Shown here: positions 16,719 through 25,715 of the stretch, in pieces | Numbering within the stretch: position 1 is the stretch's first letter | How the letters are laid out: every line of letters starts with the position of its first letter | DNA from: Pseudomonadota bacterium | Lineage (GTDB): Bacteria; Pseudomonadota; Alphaproteobacteria; Rhizobiales; Hyphomicrobiaceae | Assembly: GCA_023387235.1 (NCBI GenBank) | Contig: JAEWIJ010000068.1 | Location: 1-63,944, forward strand | Length of the DNA stretch: 63,944 bases | Direction of reading: 5' to 3' | Program-made: the position numbers and the translations under genes | The notes under the pieces: model-generated | The model's database searches: none | Told to the model about the DNA's origin: nothing | Seen by the model: the letters and a program-made list of their open reading frames with translations, nothing else

Positions 16719-19307
16719 TCAGAGGGTGCGCGCGATCGTCTCCACCTGGAAGCACTCGATCTCGTCATCCTCGCGGATATCCTGGTAGTTCGCGAAGGCC
16801 ATGCCGCATTCCTGACCGGCCGGCACTTCCTTCACGTCGTCCTTGAAACGCTTGAGGATCGCCAGCGTGCCTTCGTGGATGACCGTCTTGTCGCGCAGCA
16901 GGCGGACCTTGGCGCCGCGCTCGACCTTGCCTTCAGTGACGAGGCAGCCGGCGACCTTGCCCTGCTTCGAGATGTTGAAGACCTGCTTGATCGTGGCGTA
17001 GCCGAGGAAGACCTCCTTCTTCGTCGGTGCGAGGAGGCCCGACATGGCCGCCTTCACCTCGTCGACGAGGTCGTAGATGATCGAGTAGTAGCGGATCTCG
17101 ACGCCCTGCTGATCGGCCGAGAGCTTCGCCTGCGCGTTGGCACGCACGTTGAAGCCGAGGATGACCGCCTTCGAGGCGTGCGCGAGGTTGATGTCGGACT
17201 CCGTGATCCCGCCGACGCCCGAATGGACGATGCGCGCCATGACCTCGTCGTTGCCGAGCTTGGCGAGCGCCCCCATGATCGCCTCGACCGAGCCCTGCAC
17301 ATCGCCCTTCACGACCAGCGGGAACTCCTTCCTGCCGGTGTCCTTGAGGCTCTGCATCATCTGCTCGAGCGTGCGCGGCGTGCCCGCGGTGCCGAGCGTC
17401 TCGCGCCGCTTGCGGATGCGGTAGTCGGTGATCTCGCGGGCGCGAGCCTCGCTCTCGACGACGGCGAACTGGTCACCGGCTTCGGGTGCGGTGTCGAAGC
17501 CGAGCACCTCGACAGGCACGGACGGGCCGGCCTTGACCACGTTGTGTCCGGTGTCGTCGAGCAGCGCCCTGACGCGACCCCAGGCGCTGCCGGCAACGAT
17601 GATATCGCCGACCTTGATCGTGCCGCGCTGAACGAGCAGCGTGCCGACTGGGCCGCGGCCACGCTCGAGCTTCGCCTCGATGACGAAGCCGTCCGCGAGA
17701 CGGTCCGGATTGGCCTTGAGATCGAGCAGCTCGGCCTGGAGCGCGATCGCCTCGAGCAGCTTGTCGAGGTTGGTGCCCTTGAGCGCCGAGACTGCAACCT
17801 CGAGCGTCTCGCCCGACATCGTCTCGACGACGATCTCGTGCTGGAGCAGCTCGGTGCGCACGCGGTTCGGATCAGCCTGCGGCTTGTCGATCTTGTTGAT
17901 GGCAACGATGATCGGAACACCGGCCGCCTTGGCGTGATTGATGGCCTCGATGGTCTGCGGCATGACGCCGTCATCGGCCGCGACCACGAGCACGACGATG
18001 TCCGTCACCTTGGCGCCGCGCGCACGCATCGCGGTGAACGCGGCGTGGCCTGGCGTGTCGATGAACGTGATCTTCTGGCCCTTGTCGGTCGAGACCTGAT
18101 AGGCGCCGATGTGCTGCGTGATGCCGCCGGCTTCGCCGCTCGCGACGTTGGCGTGACGGATCGCGTCGAGCAGCGAGGTCTTGCCGTGGTCGACGTGGCC
18201 CATGATGGTGACCACGGGCGCGCGCGGCTGCAGGTTCTCGTCCGTGTCCTCGCCGCCGGCAAAGCCTTCCTCGACATCGGCCTCGGAGACGCGCTTCGGT
18301 GTGTGACCGAAATCCTGCACGATCAGCTCGGCCGTATCGGCGTCGATGGCGTCGTTGATCTGGTGCATCGCCCCCTGCTTCATCAGGAAGCGGATCACGT
18401 CGACCGACTTCTCCGACATGCGGTTGGCGAGTTCCTGGATCGTGATGACCTCGGGGATCGTCACTTCGCGAACGATCTTGTCGCGCGAGATCTGGATGCC
18501 GGACGCACGGCGGGCATCGCGCTCGCGCTTGCGGCGCAGCGAGGCCAGCGAGCGCTCGCGCTGCTCGTCGTTGAGAAGCTTGTCGACCGTGAGCTTGCCG
18601 CGCTCGCGGCGATCGTCGGCGACCTTGACGGGTGCGCGCGGCGCGCCCTTGAGGTTGGCGCCGCCCCGCTTCTTGCGGTCATCGTCGTCCGGCGTCTCGT
18701 CGGCGATCGGCCGCCGCTTGACGGGCGTCGTTTCGGTCGTGCGGCGTGCCTCTGTCGTGGTGGCGGCGCCCTCGCGAGCTTTCTGAGCGGGCGGCGCTGT
18801 TCCACCGGCAGGCTTGGGTGCGGTCGCCGGAGTTTGCGGTGCGCGCGCGGTTTGCGGTGCGGTGGCGGCAGGTGAGGGTGCTGCAGGAGCGGGCGCGGCC
18901 TCGCTCACGGCCGGCTTGCTCGCCGCAGCCGCTGCTTCCTCGCGGGCGCGCTCGGCTTCGAGGCGCTCTTCCTCGGCACGTCGCTTCGCCTCTTCCTCGA
19001 CGCGGACCTTCTCGTCGACAGCGGCCTGCTCAAGCGCCTTGCGGCGCGCGTCGAGTTCCCCAGCCGAGAGGTCGCCGAGGCGTGCGCCGCCAGCCGGAGC
19101 GGCTGCACCGCCGGCGCGGCCACGCGGCTCCTCTTCCTGGCCTGGGCCCGTGAGTGTCCGCCGCTTCTTGCGCTCGACCACGACCACATTCTTGCGGCCA
19201 TGGCTGAAGCTCTGCTGGACGTGCCCGGACGCTTCGGTGCGCTTCAAGCTCAGGGGCTTGCGACCGCCCGCGGGGGCCTTATCCGGGGTTTCCTTGGTCT
19301 CACTCAT
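16719..19307 (-). CDS. infB: Translation initiation factor IF-2
   Basis: IF-2 is the GTPase that places initiator tRNA on the 30S subunit and drives subunit joining. The 862-residue protein has a long low-complexity N-terminal region rich in Ala, Pro and charged residues (about 1-240), an IF2_N domain (around 290-340), and the G domain with GHVDHGKT (370-377), DTPGHAAF and NKIDKP. The C-terminal beta-barrel and fMet-tRNA-binding domains follow. It overlaps the upstream ylxR-like gene by 4 bases (19304-19307), so translation is coupled. A 739-codon open frame on the opposite strand is a GC artefact. Confidence 0.97.
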   Translation of the reverse strand: MSETKETPDKAPAGGRKPLSLKRTEASGHVQQSFSHGRKNVVVVERKKRRTLTGPGQEEEPRGRAGGAAAPAGGARLGDLSAGELDARRKALEQAAVDEKVRVEEEAKRRAEEERLEAERAREEAAAAASKPAVSEAAPAPAAPSPAATAPQTARAPQTPATAPKPAGGTAPPAQKAREGAATTTEARRTTETTPVKRRPIADETPDDDDRKKRGGANLKGAPRAPVKVADDRRERGKLTVDKLLNDEQRERSLASLRRKRERDARRASGIQISRDKIVREVTIPEVITIQELANRMSEKSVDVIRFLMKQGAMHQINDAIDADTAELIVQDFGHTPKRVSEADVEEGFAGGEDTDENLQPRAPVVTIMGHVDHGKTSLLDAIRHANVASGEAGGITQHIGAYQVSTDKGQKITFIDTPGHAAFTAMRARGAKVTDIVVLVVAADDGVMPQTIEAINHAKAAGVPIIVAINKIDKPQADPNRVRTELLQHEIVVETMSGETLEVAVSALKGTNLDKLLEAIALQAELLDLKANPDRLADGFVIEAKLERGRGPVGTLLVQRGTIKVGDIIVAGSAWGRVRALLDDTGHNVVKAGPSVPVEVLGFDTAPEAGDQFAVVESEARAREITDYRIRKRRETLGTAGTPRTLEQMMQSLKDTGRKEFPLVVKGDVQGSVEAIMGALAKLGNDEVMARIVHSGVGGITESDINLAHASKAVILGFNVRANAQAKLSADQQGVEIRYYSIIYDLVDEVKAAMSGLLAPTKKEVFLGYATIKQVFNISKQGKVAGCLVTEGKVERGAKVRLLRDKTVIHEGTLAILKRFKDDVKEVPAGQECGMAFANYQDIREDDEIECFQVETIARTL

Positions 19308-20026
19308 GCCTGTTCCGATCTCGCCCTTGAACGCGGCTCGCCCGGCGCGTGAGCGGAAGCCGGCGCCCGATAGCGCCTCAACCGCTCAGCCTCGCGAGAA
19401 AACCTGGTGGCTGCACCGCCACGTGCCAGTGCAGCGTGTACCACATTCGAACGCCCCATGGCCAAGCTCAATTCGGCCGATGACAGGCAATCCAGAACGT
19501 GTTGCTTCAAATGCTCCCCGGAGCCTTGGCCCGGGACGCTCGACCCGCCATTTTCTTCTTTTTTTGCCCTCGAATCCGCAAGTACGGCGGCGAACTTGCG
19601 ATCGAGCTTGGATACTCCGTCCTCGGCCGCATCGCTGGCGTGCAGCAGGAAGGCGCAGTCTCCCCGCTGAACTGCGATCTCGACCTTGGTAAAGCCGGTC
19701 GTCACGAGCCCGGCCTTGTTGGCGAGGCTCAAGGCCTCGACGGCCCGCTTGACGAGCAGGCCTTCGACGATCTCCGGGAGGTTCTCCGGAATGCTTACGG
19801 TGCGCTTGAGGCTGCGCTGGAAGGCCCCCTTGCGGGCGGCCTCGGTCACAACCGTGCGACTGCAGGAGAGCCAGACGCCGCGGCCAGGGAGGCGGCGGCC
19901 GACATCGGGAACGATCGAGCCATCGGGTCCGGCAACGAAGCGCAGGCCGGTTTCGGGCGTCAGCGGCTCCCGCGTGAGCGCGCAGGTACGCTCGGCCGCT
20001 GCCTTGTCGGCAGGACCTGCGTCCAT
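19304..20026 (-). CDS. ylxR: YlxR/DUF448 RNA-binding protein
   Basis: The N-terminal 90 residues are the YlxR (DUF448) domain. It begins with ERTCALTRE, in place of the usual RxCxxCR motif, and is followed by the PGRGVWL and RKGAFQR segments. The C-terminal half is an L7Ae-like domain (EALSLANKAGLVTTG, VEIAVQRGDCAFLLHASDAAE), the two-domain form usual in alphaproteobacteria. I start it at ATG 20026 because GGAG lies 6 bases upstream; ATG 20056 is the alternative. YlxR proteins are nucleoid or RNA-associated regulators; the exact role is unsettled. It lies between nusA and infB with a 4-base overlap into infB. Confidence 0.88.
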   Translation of the reverse strand: MDAGPADKAAAERTCALTREPLTPETGLRFVAGPDGSIVPDVGRRLPGRGVWLSCSRTVVTEAARKGAFQRSLKRTVSIPENLPEIVEGLLVKRAVEALSLANKAGLVTTGFTKVEIAVQRGDCAFLLHASDAAEDGVSKLDRKFAAVLADSRAKKEENGGSSVPGQGSGEHLKQHVLDCLSSAELSLAMGRSNVVHAALARGGAATRFSREAERLRRYRAPASAHAPGEPRSRARSEQA

Positions 20027-20090
20027 GTCACGCTCCGGTGCCGTAGTGGCGCCCATTCCCGCTCTGTTCGCTCCGTGCTCATTTCCCGGA

Positions 20091-21752
20091 TCATGCCTTG
20101 ACGGGGGCGGCAGCCCCCGCATCGGCAGTCTCCGGCGCAGTCTCTTCGGTTGCCGGCTCTTCGGCCGGCGGCGCGATGTCCTCGGGCTTCAGCCAGCCGG
20201 CCTCGACGCGAGCGGCGAGAATCATGGCCTCGGCCTCCTTGCGGCCGATATCGAAGCCATCGAGCGCGCCCTTGTGCTTCACCGCCTCTGAATCCTTGTC
20301 CTTCTTGCGCTCGGTCCAGCCGGTGAGATCGTCCGTCGCGCAATCGGCGAAGTCCTCGACGGTCTTGATGCCCGCTTCGCCGAGCGCCACCATCATCGCC
20401 GTCGTCATGCCTTCGATCTTGGCGAGGTCGTCGGAGACGCCGAGCTCGACACGGCGCGCATCACGCTCCGCCTCGATGCGGGCGAGATACTCGCGCGCAC
20501 GCGTCTGGATCTCGGTCGCCGTGTCCTCGTCGAAGCCCTCGATATGGGCAATCTCCGACGGATCGACAAATGCGACTTCCTCGGCCGAGGCGAAGCCTTC
20601 GGTGGCGAGTAGCTGCGCGATGACCTCGTCGACGTCGAGCGTCTCCATGAACATCTGCGAGCGCTCGGTGAATTCCTTCTGGCGCCGCTCGCTCTCTTCC
20701 TGATCGGTCAGGATGTCGATGTCCCAGCCCGTGAGCTGCGAGGCGAGCCGCACGTTCTGTCCGCGCCGGCCGATCGCGAGCGAGAGCTGGCTCTCGGCGA
20801 CGACGACCTCGATGCGGTTGGAATCCTCGTCGAGAACGACCTTCGACACTTCCGCCGGCGCGAGCGCATTGACGACCAGCGTCGCGGCGTCGTTGTTCTC
20901 GGGGAACTGGATGATGTCGACCTTCTCGCCCTGGAGCTCGGCGACGACGGCCTGCACGCGCTGTCCGCGCATGCCGACGCAGGCGCCGACCGGATCGATC
21001 GACTTGTCACGCGAAATGACGGCGATCTTGGCGCGCGAGCCCGGATCGCGGGCAACGGCCATGATGCGCACGATGCCGTCGTAGATCTCCGGAACTTCCA
21101 TCGCGAAGAGCTTCGCCATGAACTCGGGGCGCGTGCGCGAGAGGAAGATCTGCGGTCCGCGCTGCTCGCGGCGGACGTCGTAGATGTAGGCGCGAATGCG
21201 GTCGCCGAGACGCACGTTCTCACGCGGGATCATCTCGTCGCGGCGGACGATACCCTCCGCGCGGCCGAGATCGACGATGACGTTGCCGTACTCGACGCGC
21301 TTGACCGTGCCGTTGACGATCTCGCCGATGCGGTCCTTGTACTCGTTGTGCTGGCGCTCGCGCTCCGCTTCGCGGACCTTCTGCACGATCACCTGCTTGG
21401 CGTTCTGCGCAGCGACGCGGCCGAACTCGAGCGGCGGCAGCTTGTCGATGAACATGTCGCCGACGACGGCGTCCGGCTTGCGGCGCTTGGCATCCGCGAC
21501 CGTGATCTGCTGGCTCTCGTTCTCGACCTCGTCGACGACGGTCACGACGCGCGAGAGATGTGTCTCGCCGGTGCGCGGGTCAATCTCGCAGCGAATGTCG
21601 TTTTCAGCGCCATAGCGGGCCTTGGCGCCTTTCTGCAGCGCCTCTTCCATTGCCTGGATGACGATCTTGCGATCGATCGATTTCTCACGTGCGAGCGCGT
21701 CCGCGATCTGCAGAAGCTCCAAACGGTTCGCACTGACGCCTGCCTGAGCCAT
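20091..21752 (-). CDS. nusA: Transcription termination/antitermination factor NusA
   Basis: NusA binds RNA polymerase and nascent RNA to control pausing and termination. The 553-residue protein has the N-terminal polymerase-binding domain (1-130), an S1 domain (GTVKRVEYGNVIVDLG near 149), two KH domains (DPVGACVGMRGQR and the VVAESQLSLAIGRRGQN segments) and C-terminal helix-hairpin-helix repeats (about 355-500). It ends in an acidic/Ala-rich tail. It follows rimP by 12 bases and precedes ylxR. Confidence 0.96.
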   Translation of the reverse strand: MAQAGVSANRLELLQIADALAREKSIDRKIVIQAMEEALQKGAKARYGAENDIRCEIDPRTGETHLSRVVTVVDEVENESQQITVADAKRRKPDAVVGDMFIDKLPPLEFGRVAAQNAKQVIVQKVREAERERQHNEYKDRIGEIVNGTVKRVEYGNVIVDLGRAEGIVRRDEMIPRENVRLGDRIRAYIYDVRREQRGPQIFLSRTRPEFMAKLFAMEVPEIYDGIVRIMAVARDPGSRAKIAVISRDKSIDPVGACVGMRGQRVQAVVAELQGEKVDIIQFPENNDAATLVVNALAPAEVSKVVLDEDSNRIEVVVAESQLSLAIGRRGQNVRLASQLTGWDIDILTDQEESERRQKEFTERSQMFMETLDVDEVIAQLLATEGFASAEEVAFVDPSEIAHIEGFDEDTATEIQTRAREYLARIEAERDARRVELGVSDDLAKIEGMTTAMMVALGEAGIKTVEDFADCATDDLTGWTERKKDKDSEAVKHKGALDGFDIGRKEAEAMILAARVEAGWLKPEDIAPPAEEPATEETAPETADAGAAAPVKA

Positions 21753-21764
21753 GCTGTGGCATCC

Positions 21765-22394
21765 TCACTTCACTTTGGTGACGTCTACTCGTTTCAAGTC
21801 GGCCTTGCGAGCCGTCTTGGCGGCCTTCTCGGCCGAAGCCTCATTTCCCTTCGCGCGCCGCAGCGTGTCGCGCACCAGCTCATCCGTCAGCACCAGCTTC
21901 GCCGAGCCGATGAGCGCGAGCGGCAGCCCGACGATCTGGCGGCCGGCATCCGGCACTTCGATCTCGATGCGCGCCTCGCCATCCGCGTAGCCCTCGATCG
22001 GACCGCGAAAGCGCTTGCGCCCGGAGACCGCCTCCTTGAGCTCGATCTTGACCTCGTAGCCGGCCCAACGCTCGAAGTCGGCGGGGCGCACGAGCGGACG
22101 GTCGATGCCGGGCGATGAGATCTGCAGCCGGTACGTGCCGTCGATCGGATCGTGAACGTCGAGGAGCGGAGATACAGCGTGCGAGACGGCCTCGCAATCC
22201 TCCACCGTCATCGTTCCGTCAGCCCGCTCGGCCATAATCTCGAGAATAGCGTCAGCCCCACCCATCAGGCGAACGAGCACGAGGCGATAGCCCATGCTTT
22301 CGAGAACCGGCTCTATGAGCTCTGCGACGCGTGCCGCTACACCGTTCTCGACAACAAAACGTGCTTCTTCAGCCGGACCGCTCAAGCGCTCCAT
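21765..22394 (-). CDS. rimP: Ribosome maturation factor RimP
   Basis: RimP is needed for 30S maturation. The 209-residue protein has the typical N-terminal alpha/beta domain (IEPVLESMGYRLVLVR, DCEAVSHAVSPLLD, YRLQISSPGIDRPL) and a C-terminal SH3-like domain, with a basic tail. ATG 22394 is chosen because the reading frame upstream of it runs through a terminator hairpin. It is the first gene of the rimP-nusA-ylxR-infB-rbfA-truB operon. Confidence 0.95.
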   Translation of the reverse strand: MERLSGPAEEARFVVENGVAARVAELIEPVLESMGYRLVLVRLMGGADAILEIMAERADGTMTVEDCEAVSHAVSPLLDVHDPIDGTYRLQISSPGIDRPLVRPADFERWAGYEVKIELKEAVSGRKRFRGPIEGYADGEARIEIEVPDAGRQIVGLPLALIGSAKLVLTDELVRDTLRRAKGNEASAEKAAKTARKADLKRVDVTKVK

Positions 22395-22436
22395 CCGTGC
22401 CCGATAACGATTTCCGATAATGCCAGATCGACCTAC

Positions 22437-22472
22437 AAAAACAAAAAGAGCGGACCCTGTGGGGCCCACTCT
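22437..22472 (-). terminator. Intrinsic terminator or attenuator just upstream of rimP
   Basis: On the minus strand an 11-bp stem (AGAGTGGGCCC with GGGTCCGCTCT, including two G-U pairs, 4-base loop) is followed by TTTTTGTTTTT. It ends about 43 bases before the rimP start codon. It could end the echA transcript, whose stop is 168 bases upstream, or attenuate the rimP operon. Confidence 0.75.
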
Positions 22473-22639
22473 CAGAGTTGAGATGATCATGAGCGATCAC
22501 AAGATAGCGAGCCTCAGCTCCGCTTGCAAGTGCCTTTTGCTCGATTGAACGGCGGTCTGCTTGTCATTCGCTCAGGTGCGCTGCACAAAAATCGGCGATT
22601 CAGCCAAGGATTCCGGGGCGGAAGCGCCGTTCAGCACGT

Positions 22640-23413
22640 TCAAGCATTCTTGAAGTTGGGTTTACGCTTCTCGACAAAGGCGGTCATTCCCTCCTTCTGA
22701 TCCTCGGTCGCGAACATGGCGTGGAAGACCCGGCGCTCGAAGCGGATACCCTCGGCGAGGGTCGTCTCGTAGGCGCGATTGACCGACTCTTTGGTCATCA
22801 TGGCGATCACGGTCGATTTGCCCGCGATCACGTCGGCGACCTTCATGGCCTCCTCGAGGAGCTTGTCGGCAGGCACGACCCGGCTCACGAGACCGCACTT
22901 GTTGGCTTCGTCCGCATCCATCATGCGGCCGGTGAGGCACATATCCATGGCCTTGGACTTGCCGACGAAGCGCGTGAGACGCTGCGTGCCGCCCGCGCCC
23001 GGCATGACGCCGAGGTTGATCTCGGGCTGGCCGAACTTCGCGCTGTCGGCCGCAATGATGAAGTCGCACATCATGGCGAGTTCGCAGCCGCCGCCGAGTG
23101 CGTAGCCCGCAACCGCGGCGATGACAGGCTTCCGCGCACGCGCAACGCGATCCCAGCTTCCGATGAAGTCCTCCTTGTAGGCGGACATGTACGTCTTCGA
23201 CTGCATTTCCTTGATGTCGGCGCCTGCGGCGAATGCCTTCTCGCTGCCGGTGAGGACCATGCAGCCGATGTTGTCGTCGGCTTCGAATGCGTCGATCGCC
23301 TGAGAGAGCTCGGCGATCAGCGCCGCGTTGAGCGCGTTCAGCGCATTCGGGCGATTGAGCGTGATGAGGCCGACGGCGCCACGCGTCTCGACGATGATGT
23401 TCGTATAGGCCAT
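22640..23413 (-). CDS. echA: Enoyl-CoA hydratase
   Basis: The 257-residue crotonase-family enzyme hydrates 2-enoyl-CoA in beta-oxidation. It shows the oxyanion-hole motif FAAGADIKEM, both acid residues of true hydratases (Glu in GGGCELAMMCD and Glu in FGQPEINLGVMPGAGGT), and full family length. The ATG at 23413 follows a GAGGAGAGG ribosome site, so the longer open frame upstream, which runs into mutM, is not used. In rhizobia this gene normally lies between rpsT/dnaA and mutM; here only the mutM side is kept. Confidence 0.93.
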   Translation of the reverse strand: MAYTNIIVETRGAVGLITLNRPNALNALNAALIAELSQAIDAFEADDNIGCMVLTGSEKAFAAGADIKEMQSKTYMSAYKEDFIGSWDRVARARKPVIAAVAGYALGGGCELAMMCDFIIAADSAKFGQPEINLGVMPGAGGTQRLTRFVGKSKAMDMCLTGRMMDADEANKCGLVSRVVPADKLLEEAMKVADVIAGKSTVIAMMTKESVNRAYETTLAEGIRFERRVFHAMFATEDQKEGMTAFVEKRKPNFKNA

Positions 23414-23438
23414 GGGCGTTTCCTCTCCTCGCAGGATG

Positions 23439-24326
23439 TCAGCGCTGACAGACCGGACAGAAGAATGTCGAGCGTCCGGCCTGAACGATGCGGCGGACCA
23501 TGCCCCGGCAGCCGGGCGTGAAGCAAGGCTCTCCTTCGCGTCCGTAGACATGGAAGCTGTGCTGGAAATAGCCGAGCGAACCATCCGCCTGGGCATAATC
23601 CTTGAGCGTCGAGCCGCCGGCCGCGATAGCATCCTCGAGCACGGCCCTGATGTGCGGGATGAGCGCTGCCGTGCGCGTATTCGGCTTGCCGGTCGCGGTT
23701 GCGAGGCAGGATGCGGGGCGCGATGGCTTCAGATGCGTGCGGAAAAGGGCCTCGCAAACGTAGATATTGCCGAGCCCTGCGATAATGCGCTGGTCGAGCA
23801 GGAAGGCCTTCAGGTCACTGCGCCGGCCGGCGGCTTGGCGCGCGAGAAACGCGGGTGTCAGGTCCGGTCCGAGCGGCTCGACGCCGAGGTCTGCAAGCAA
23901 AGGGTGGGTGTCGAGGGTCGCTTCCGTCGCGAGGTCCATGAGGCCGAAACGGCGCGGGTCGTTGTAGACGATCTCCGTTCCGCTTCCGAGGCGGAGCACC
24001 ACGTGATCGTGAATGCTGCGATTGCCCTGGTTGTGCGTGAACTCGCCGAGCTGGCCCCCACCTTGACCTCCGTGACCTGAGATAGTGATGCGCCCGCTCA
24101 TGCCGAGGTGAACGATGAGCACGGTGCCGTCGTCGAGATGCGCGAGGATGTACTTGGCCCGCCGCTCCAGCTTCACGACCGTGCGATCTGTGAGCCGCTT
24201 GCCGAAGTTCTTCGGAAAGGGAAAGCGCAAATCCGCGCGGCGCTGCTCGACGCGCGCGATGCGCTCGCCCAAAAGCGCGGGCTCGAGGCCGCGGCGGATC
24301 GTCTCGACTTCGGGCAACTCGGGCAT
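23439..24326 (-). CDS. mutM: Formamidopyrimidine-DNA glycosylase
   Basis: MutM (Fpg) removes 8-oxoguanine and ring-opened purines from DNA. The N terminus PELPEVET supplies the catalytic Pro2 and Glu3, and Lys58 is in the RRAKYIL segment. An HhH region (DQRIIAGLGNIYVCEALF) and a C-terminal zinc finger with four Cys (C-x4-C-x16-C-x2-C) complete the fold. The 295-residue length is normal. It lies 25 bases upstream of echA on the same strand and is divergent from the small ORF and ubiE. Confidence 0.96.
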   Translation of the reverse strand: MPELPEVETIRRGLEPALLGERIARVEQRRADLRFPFPKNFGKRLTDRTVVKLERRAKYILAHLDDGTVLIVHLGMSGRITISGHGGQGGGQLGEFTHNQGNRSIHDHVVLRLGSGTEIVYNDPRRFGLMDLATEATLDTHPLLADLGVEPLGPDLTPAFLARQAAGRRSDLKAFLLDQRIIAGLGNIYVCEALFRTHLKPSRPASCLATATGKPNTRTAALIPHIRAVLEDAIAAGGSTLKDYAQADGSLGYFQHSFHVYGREGEPCFTPGCRGMVRRIVQAGRSTFFCPVCQR

Positions 24327-24481
24327 GTCAGGACCGGTTTTGCGGGTTTCGATGCGGCTCGTTCTAGCGGACCGGATGCGGCGCGGCGAGGGTGTCGCGC
24401 GCTACGGGGAACGATCGCGCGGCGCGGCGGATTTGACCTCTAGGGAGGGCACACGGCGATAAAAAACCAAAGGAGACTGAG

Positions 24482-24664
24482 ATGCAGGCAACAGAGATCC
24501 AGACCCAGGCCCGAATGCTCATCGAAGCCCATGGCCCCAAGGCGGTGGTCGAGGCCACCAAGAAGGCCAAATCGTGCGAGCAGGCCGGCGACGTATCCGG
24601 CGCCTCGGACTGGCGGCGGATCGAGAGCGCGCTCAAGCTCATGCAGGGCCCGCGCGAGACTTGA
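24482..24664 (+). CDS. Small conserved protein of unknown function (60 aa)
   Basis: The 60-residue product is charged and probably alpha-helical, with no signal or membrane segment. A good AAAGGAG ribosome site precedes the ATG, and codon use matches its neighbours, which supports a real gene. It resembles short cytoplasmic proteins annotated as hypothetical in alphaproteobacteria; no function can be given. It lies between mutM (divergent) and ubiE (82 bases downstream, same strand). Confidence 0.7.
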   Translation: MQATEIQTQARMLIEAHGPKAVVEATKKAKSCEQAGDVSGASDWRRIESALKLMQGPRET

Positions 24665-24745
24665 GATAATCATAAACCTGAGGGCGGCGTGCCGCGGCGG
24701 TAAAGCGGCTATCGCGGCACGCCCCTCGACGCTAGTGTGCCGCCC

Positions 24746-25522
24746 ATGAGCGGCCCCCGGAATACCCAATCCCCAGGAACGACCACCTTCGGCTTTCGCG
24801 AAGTCGCGGAAGGCGAGCGGCAGCGGCTAGTCAACGAGGTCTTCAGCGGCGTTGCCGAACGCTACGACCTCATGAACGACCTCATGTCCGGGGGGCTGCA
24901 CCGCCTCTGGAAGGACGATCTGATCGTCCGCCTCAATCCGCCCAGGGGAGCGACGCCCTTCCGGCTCATCGATGTCGCAGGCGGCACCGCGGATATCGCG
25001 CTCAAGGCAGCGGCCGCGGCTGGGCCGGGTTTCAGCGCCGTCGTCTGCGATATCAGCCCCGAGATGCTGGCTGTCGGAGGGCGCAAGATTGCCGAAGCAG
25101 GCCGCGCCGAGCGCATCGGCACGGTGCTCGGAAATGCCGAGGCACTGCCCTTCGCGGATCGGAGTTTCGACGCCTACACAATTGCTTTCGGCATCCGGAA
25201 CGTCACGCACATCGACCGCGCGCTGTCCGAGGCCTACCGGGTGCTAAAGCCCGGCGGCCATTTCCTCTGCCTCGAATTCTCCCACGTCGACGTTCCGATC
25301 CTCGACAAGCTCTATGACTTCCATTCCTTCGAGGTCATCCCGCGCCTCGGCGCTCTCGCCGCCGGCGCCGCCGAGCCCTATCGCTATCTCGTCGAGAGTA
25401 TCCGCAACTTTCCGAATCAGCAGGCTTTCGCTGAACTGGTGCGGGCTGCCGGCTTCGCGCAGGTCAATGTGCGTAACCTGACCGGTGGCGTCGCGGCAAT
25501 TCATTCCGGCTGGCGTATCTAG
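24746..25522 (+). CDS. ubiE: Ubiquinone biosynthesis C-methyltransferase UbiE
   Basis: UbiE methylates the benzoquinol ring using S-adenosylmethionine in ubiquinone (and, where present, menaquinone) synthesis. The family motif VFSGVAERYDLMNDLMSGG and the SAM loop DVAGGTADIAL are clear, as are FGIRNVTHID and KPGGHFLCLEFS. I prefer ATG 24746 over GTG 24737 since ATG starts at the usual distance from the core. In related genomes ubiB and coaBC follow; here a TPR lipoprotein gene follows instead. Confidence 0.95.
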   Translation: MSGPRNTQSPGTTTFGFREVAEGERQRLVNEVFSGVAERYDLMNDLMSGGLHRLWKDDLIVRLNPPRGATPFRLIDVAGGTADIALKAAAAAGPGFSAVVCDISPEMLAVGGRKIAEAGRAERIGTVLGNAEALPFADRSFDAYTIAFGIRNVTHIDRALSEAYRVLKPGGHFLCLEFSHVDVPILDKLYDFHSFEVIPRLGALAAGAAEPYRYLVESIRNFPNQQAFAELVRAAGFAQVNVRNLTGGVAAIHSGWRI

Positions 25523-25715
25523 CGCCTTGATCCAATGGGATTTGTTTCGGTGCTCTTTGAGCATCCTAATGGCGTGTATTTCGCGCGAATATTAAACCCC
25601 TAGTTGTGCTCCGGAACCATTAAATGTTTATTGAGGGCTGTGTCGAAATTATCGCCGCAGGGCTGGTCCGCGCAGGGGATCGAAGTGCGGGCCCGGGCAG
25701 GGAGCATGAATTCCG

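Noticed and set aside
16656..18875. 739-codon open frame on the plus strand opposite infB
   Set aside because: It is antisense to a certain IF-2 gene, has no family-like motif and arises from GC-rich codon bias.
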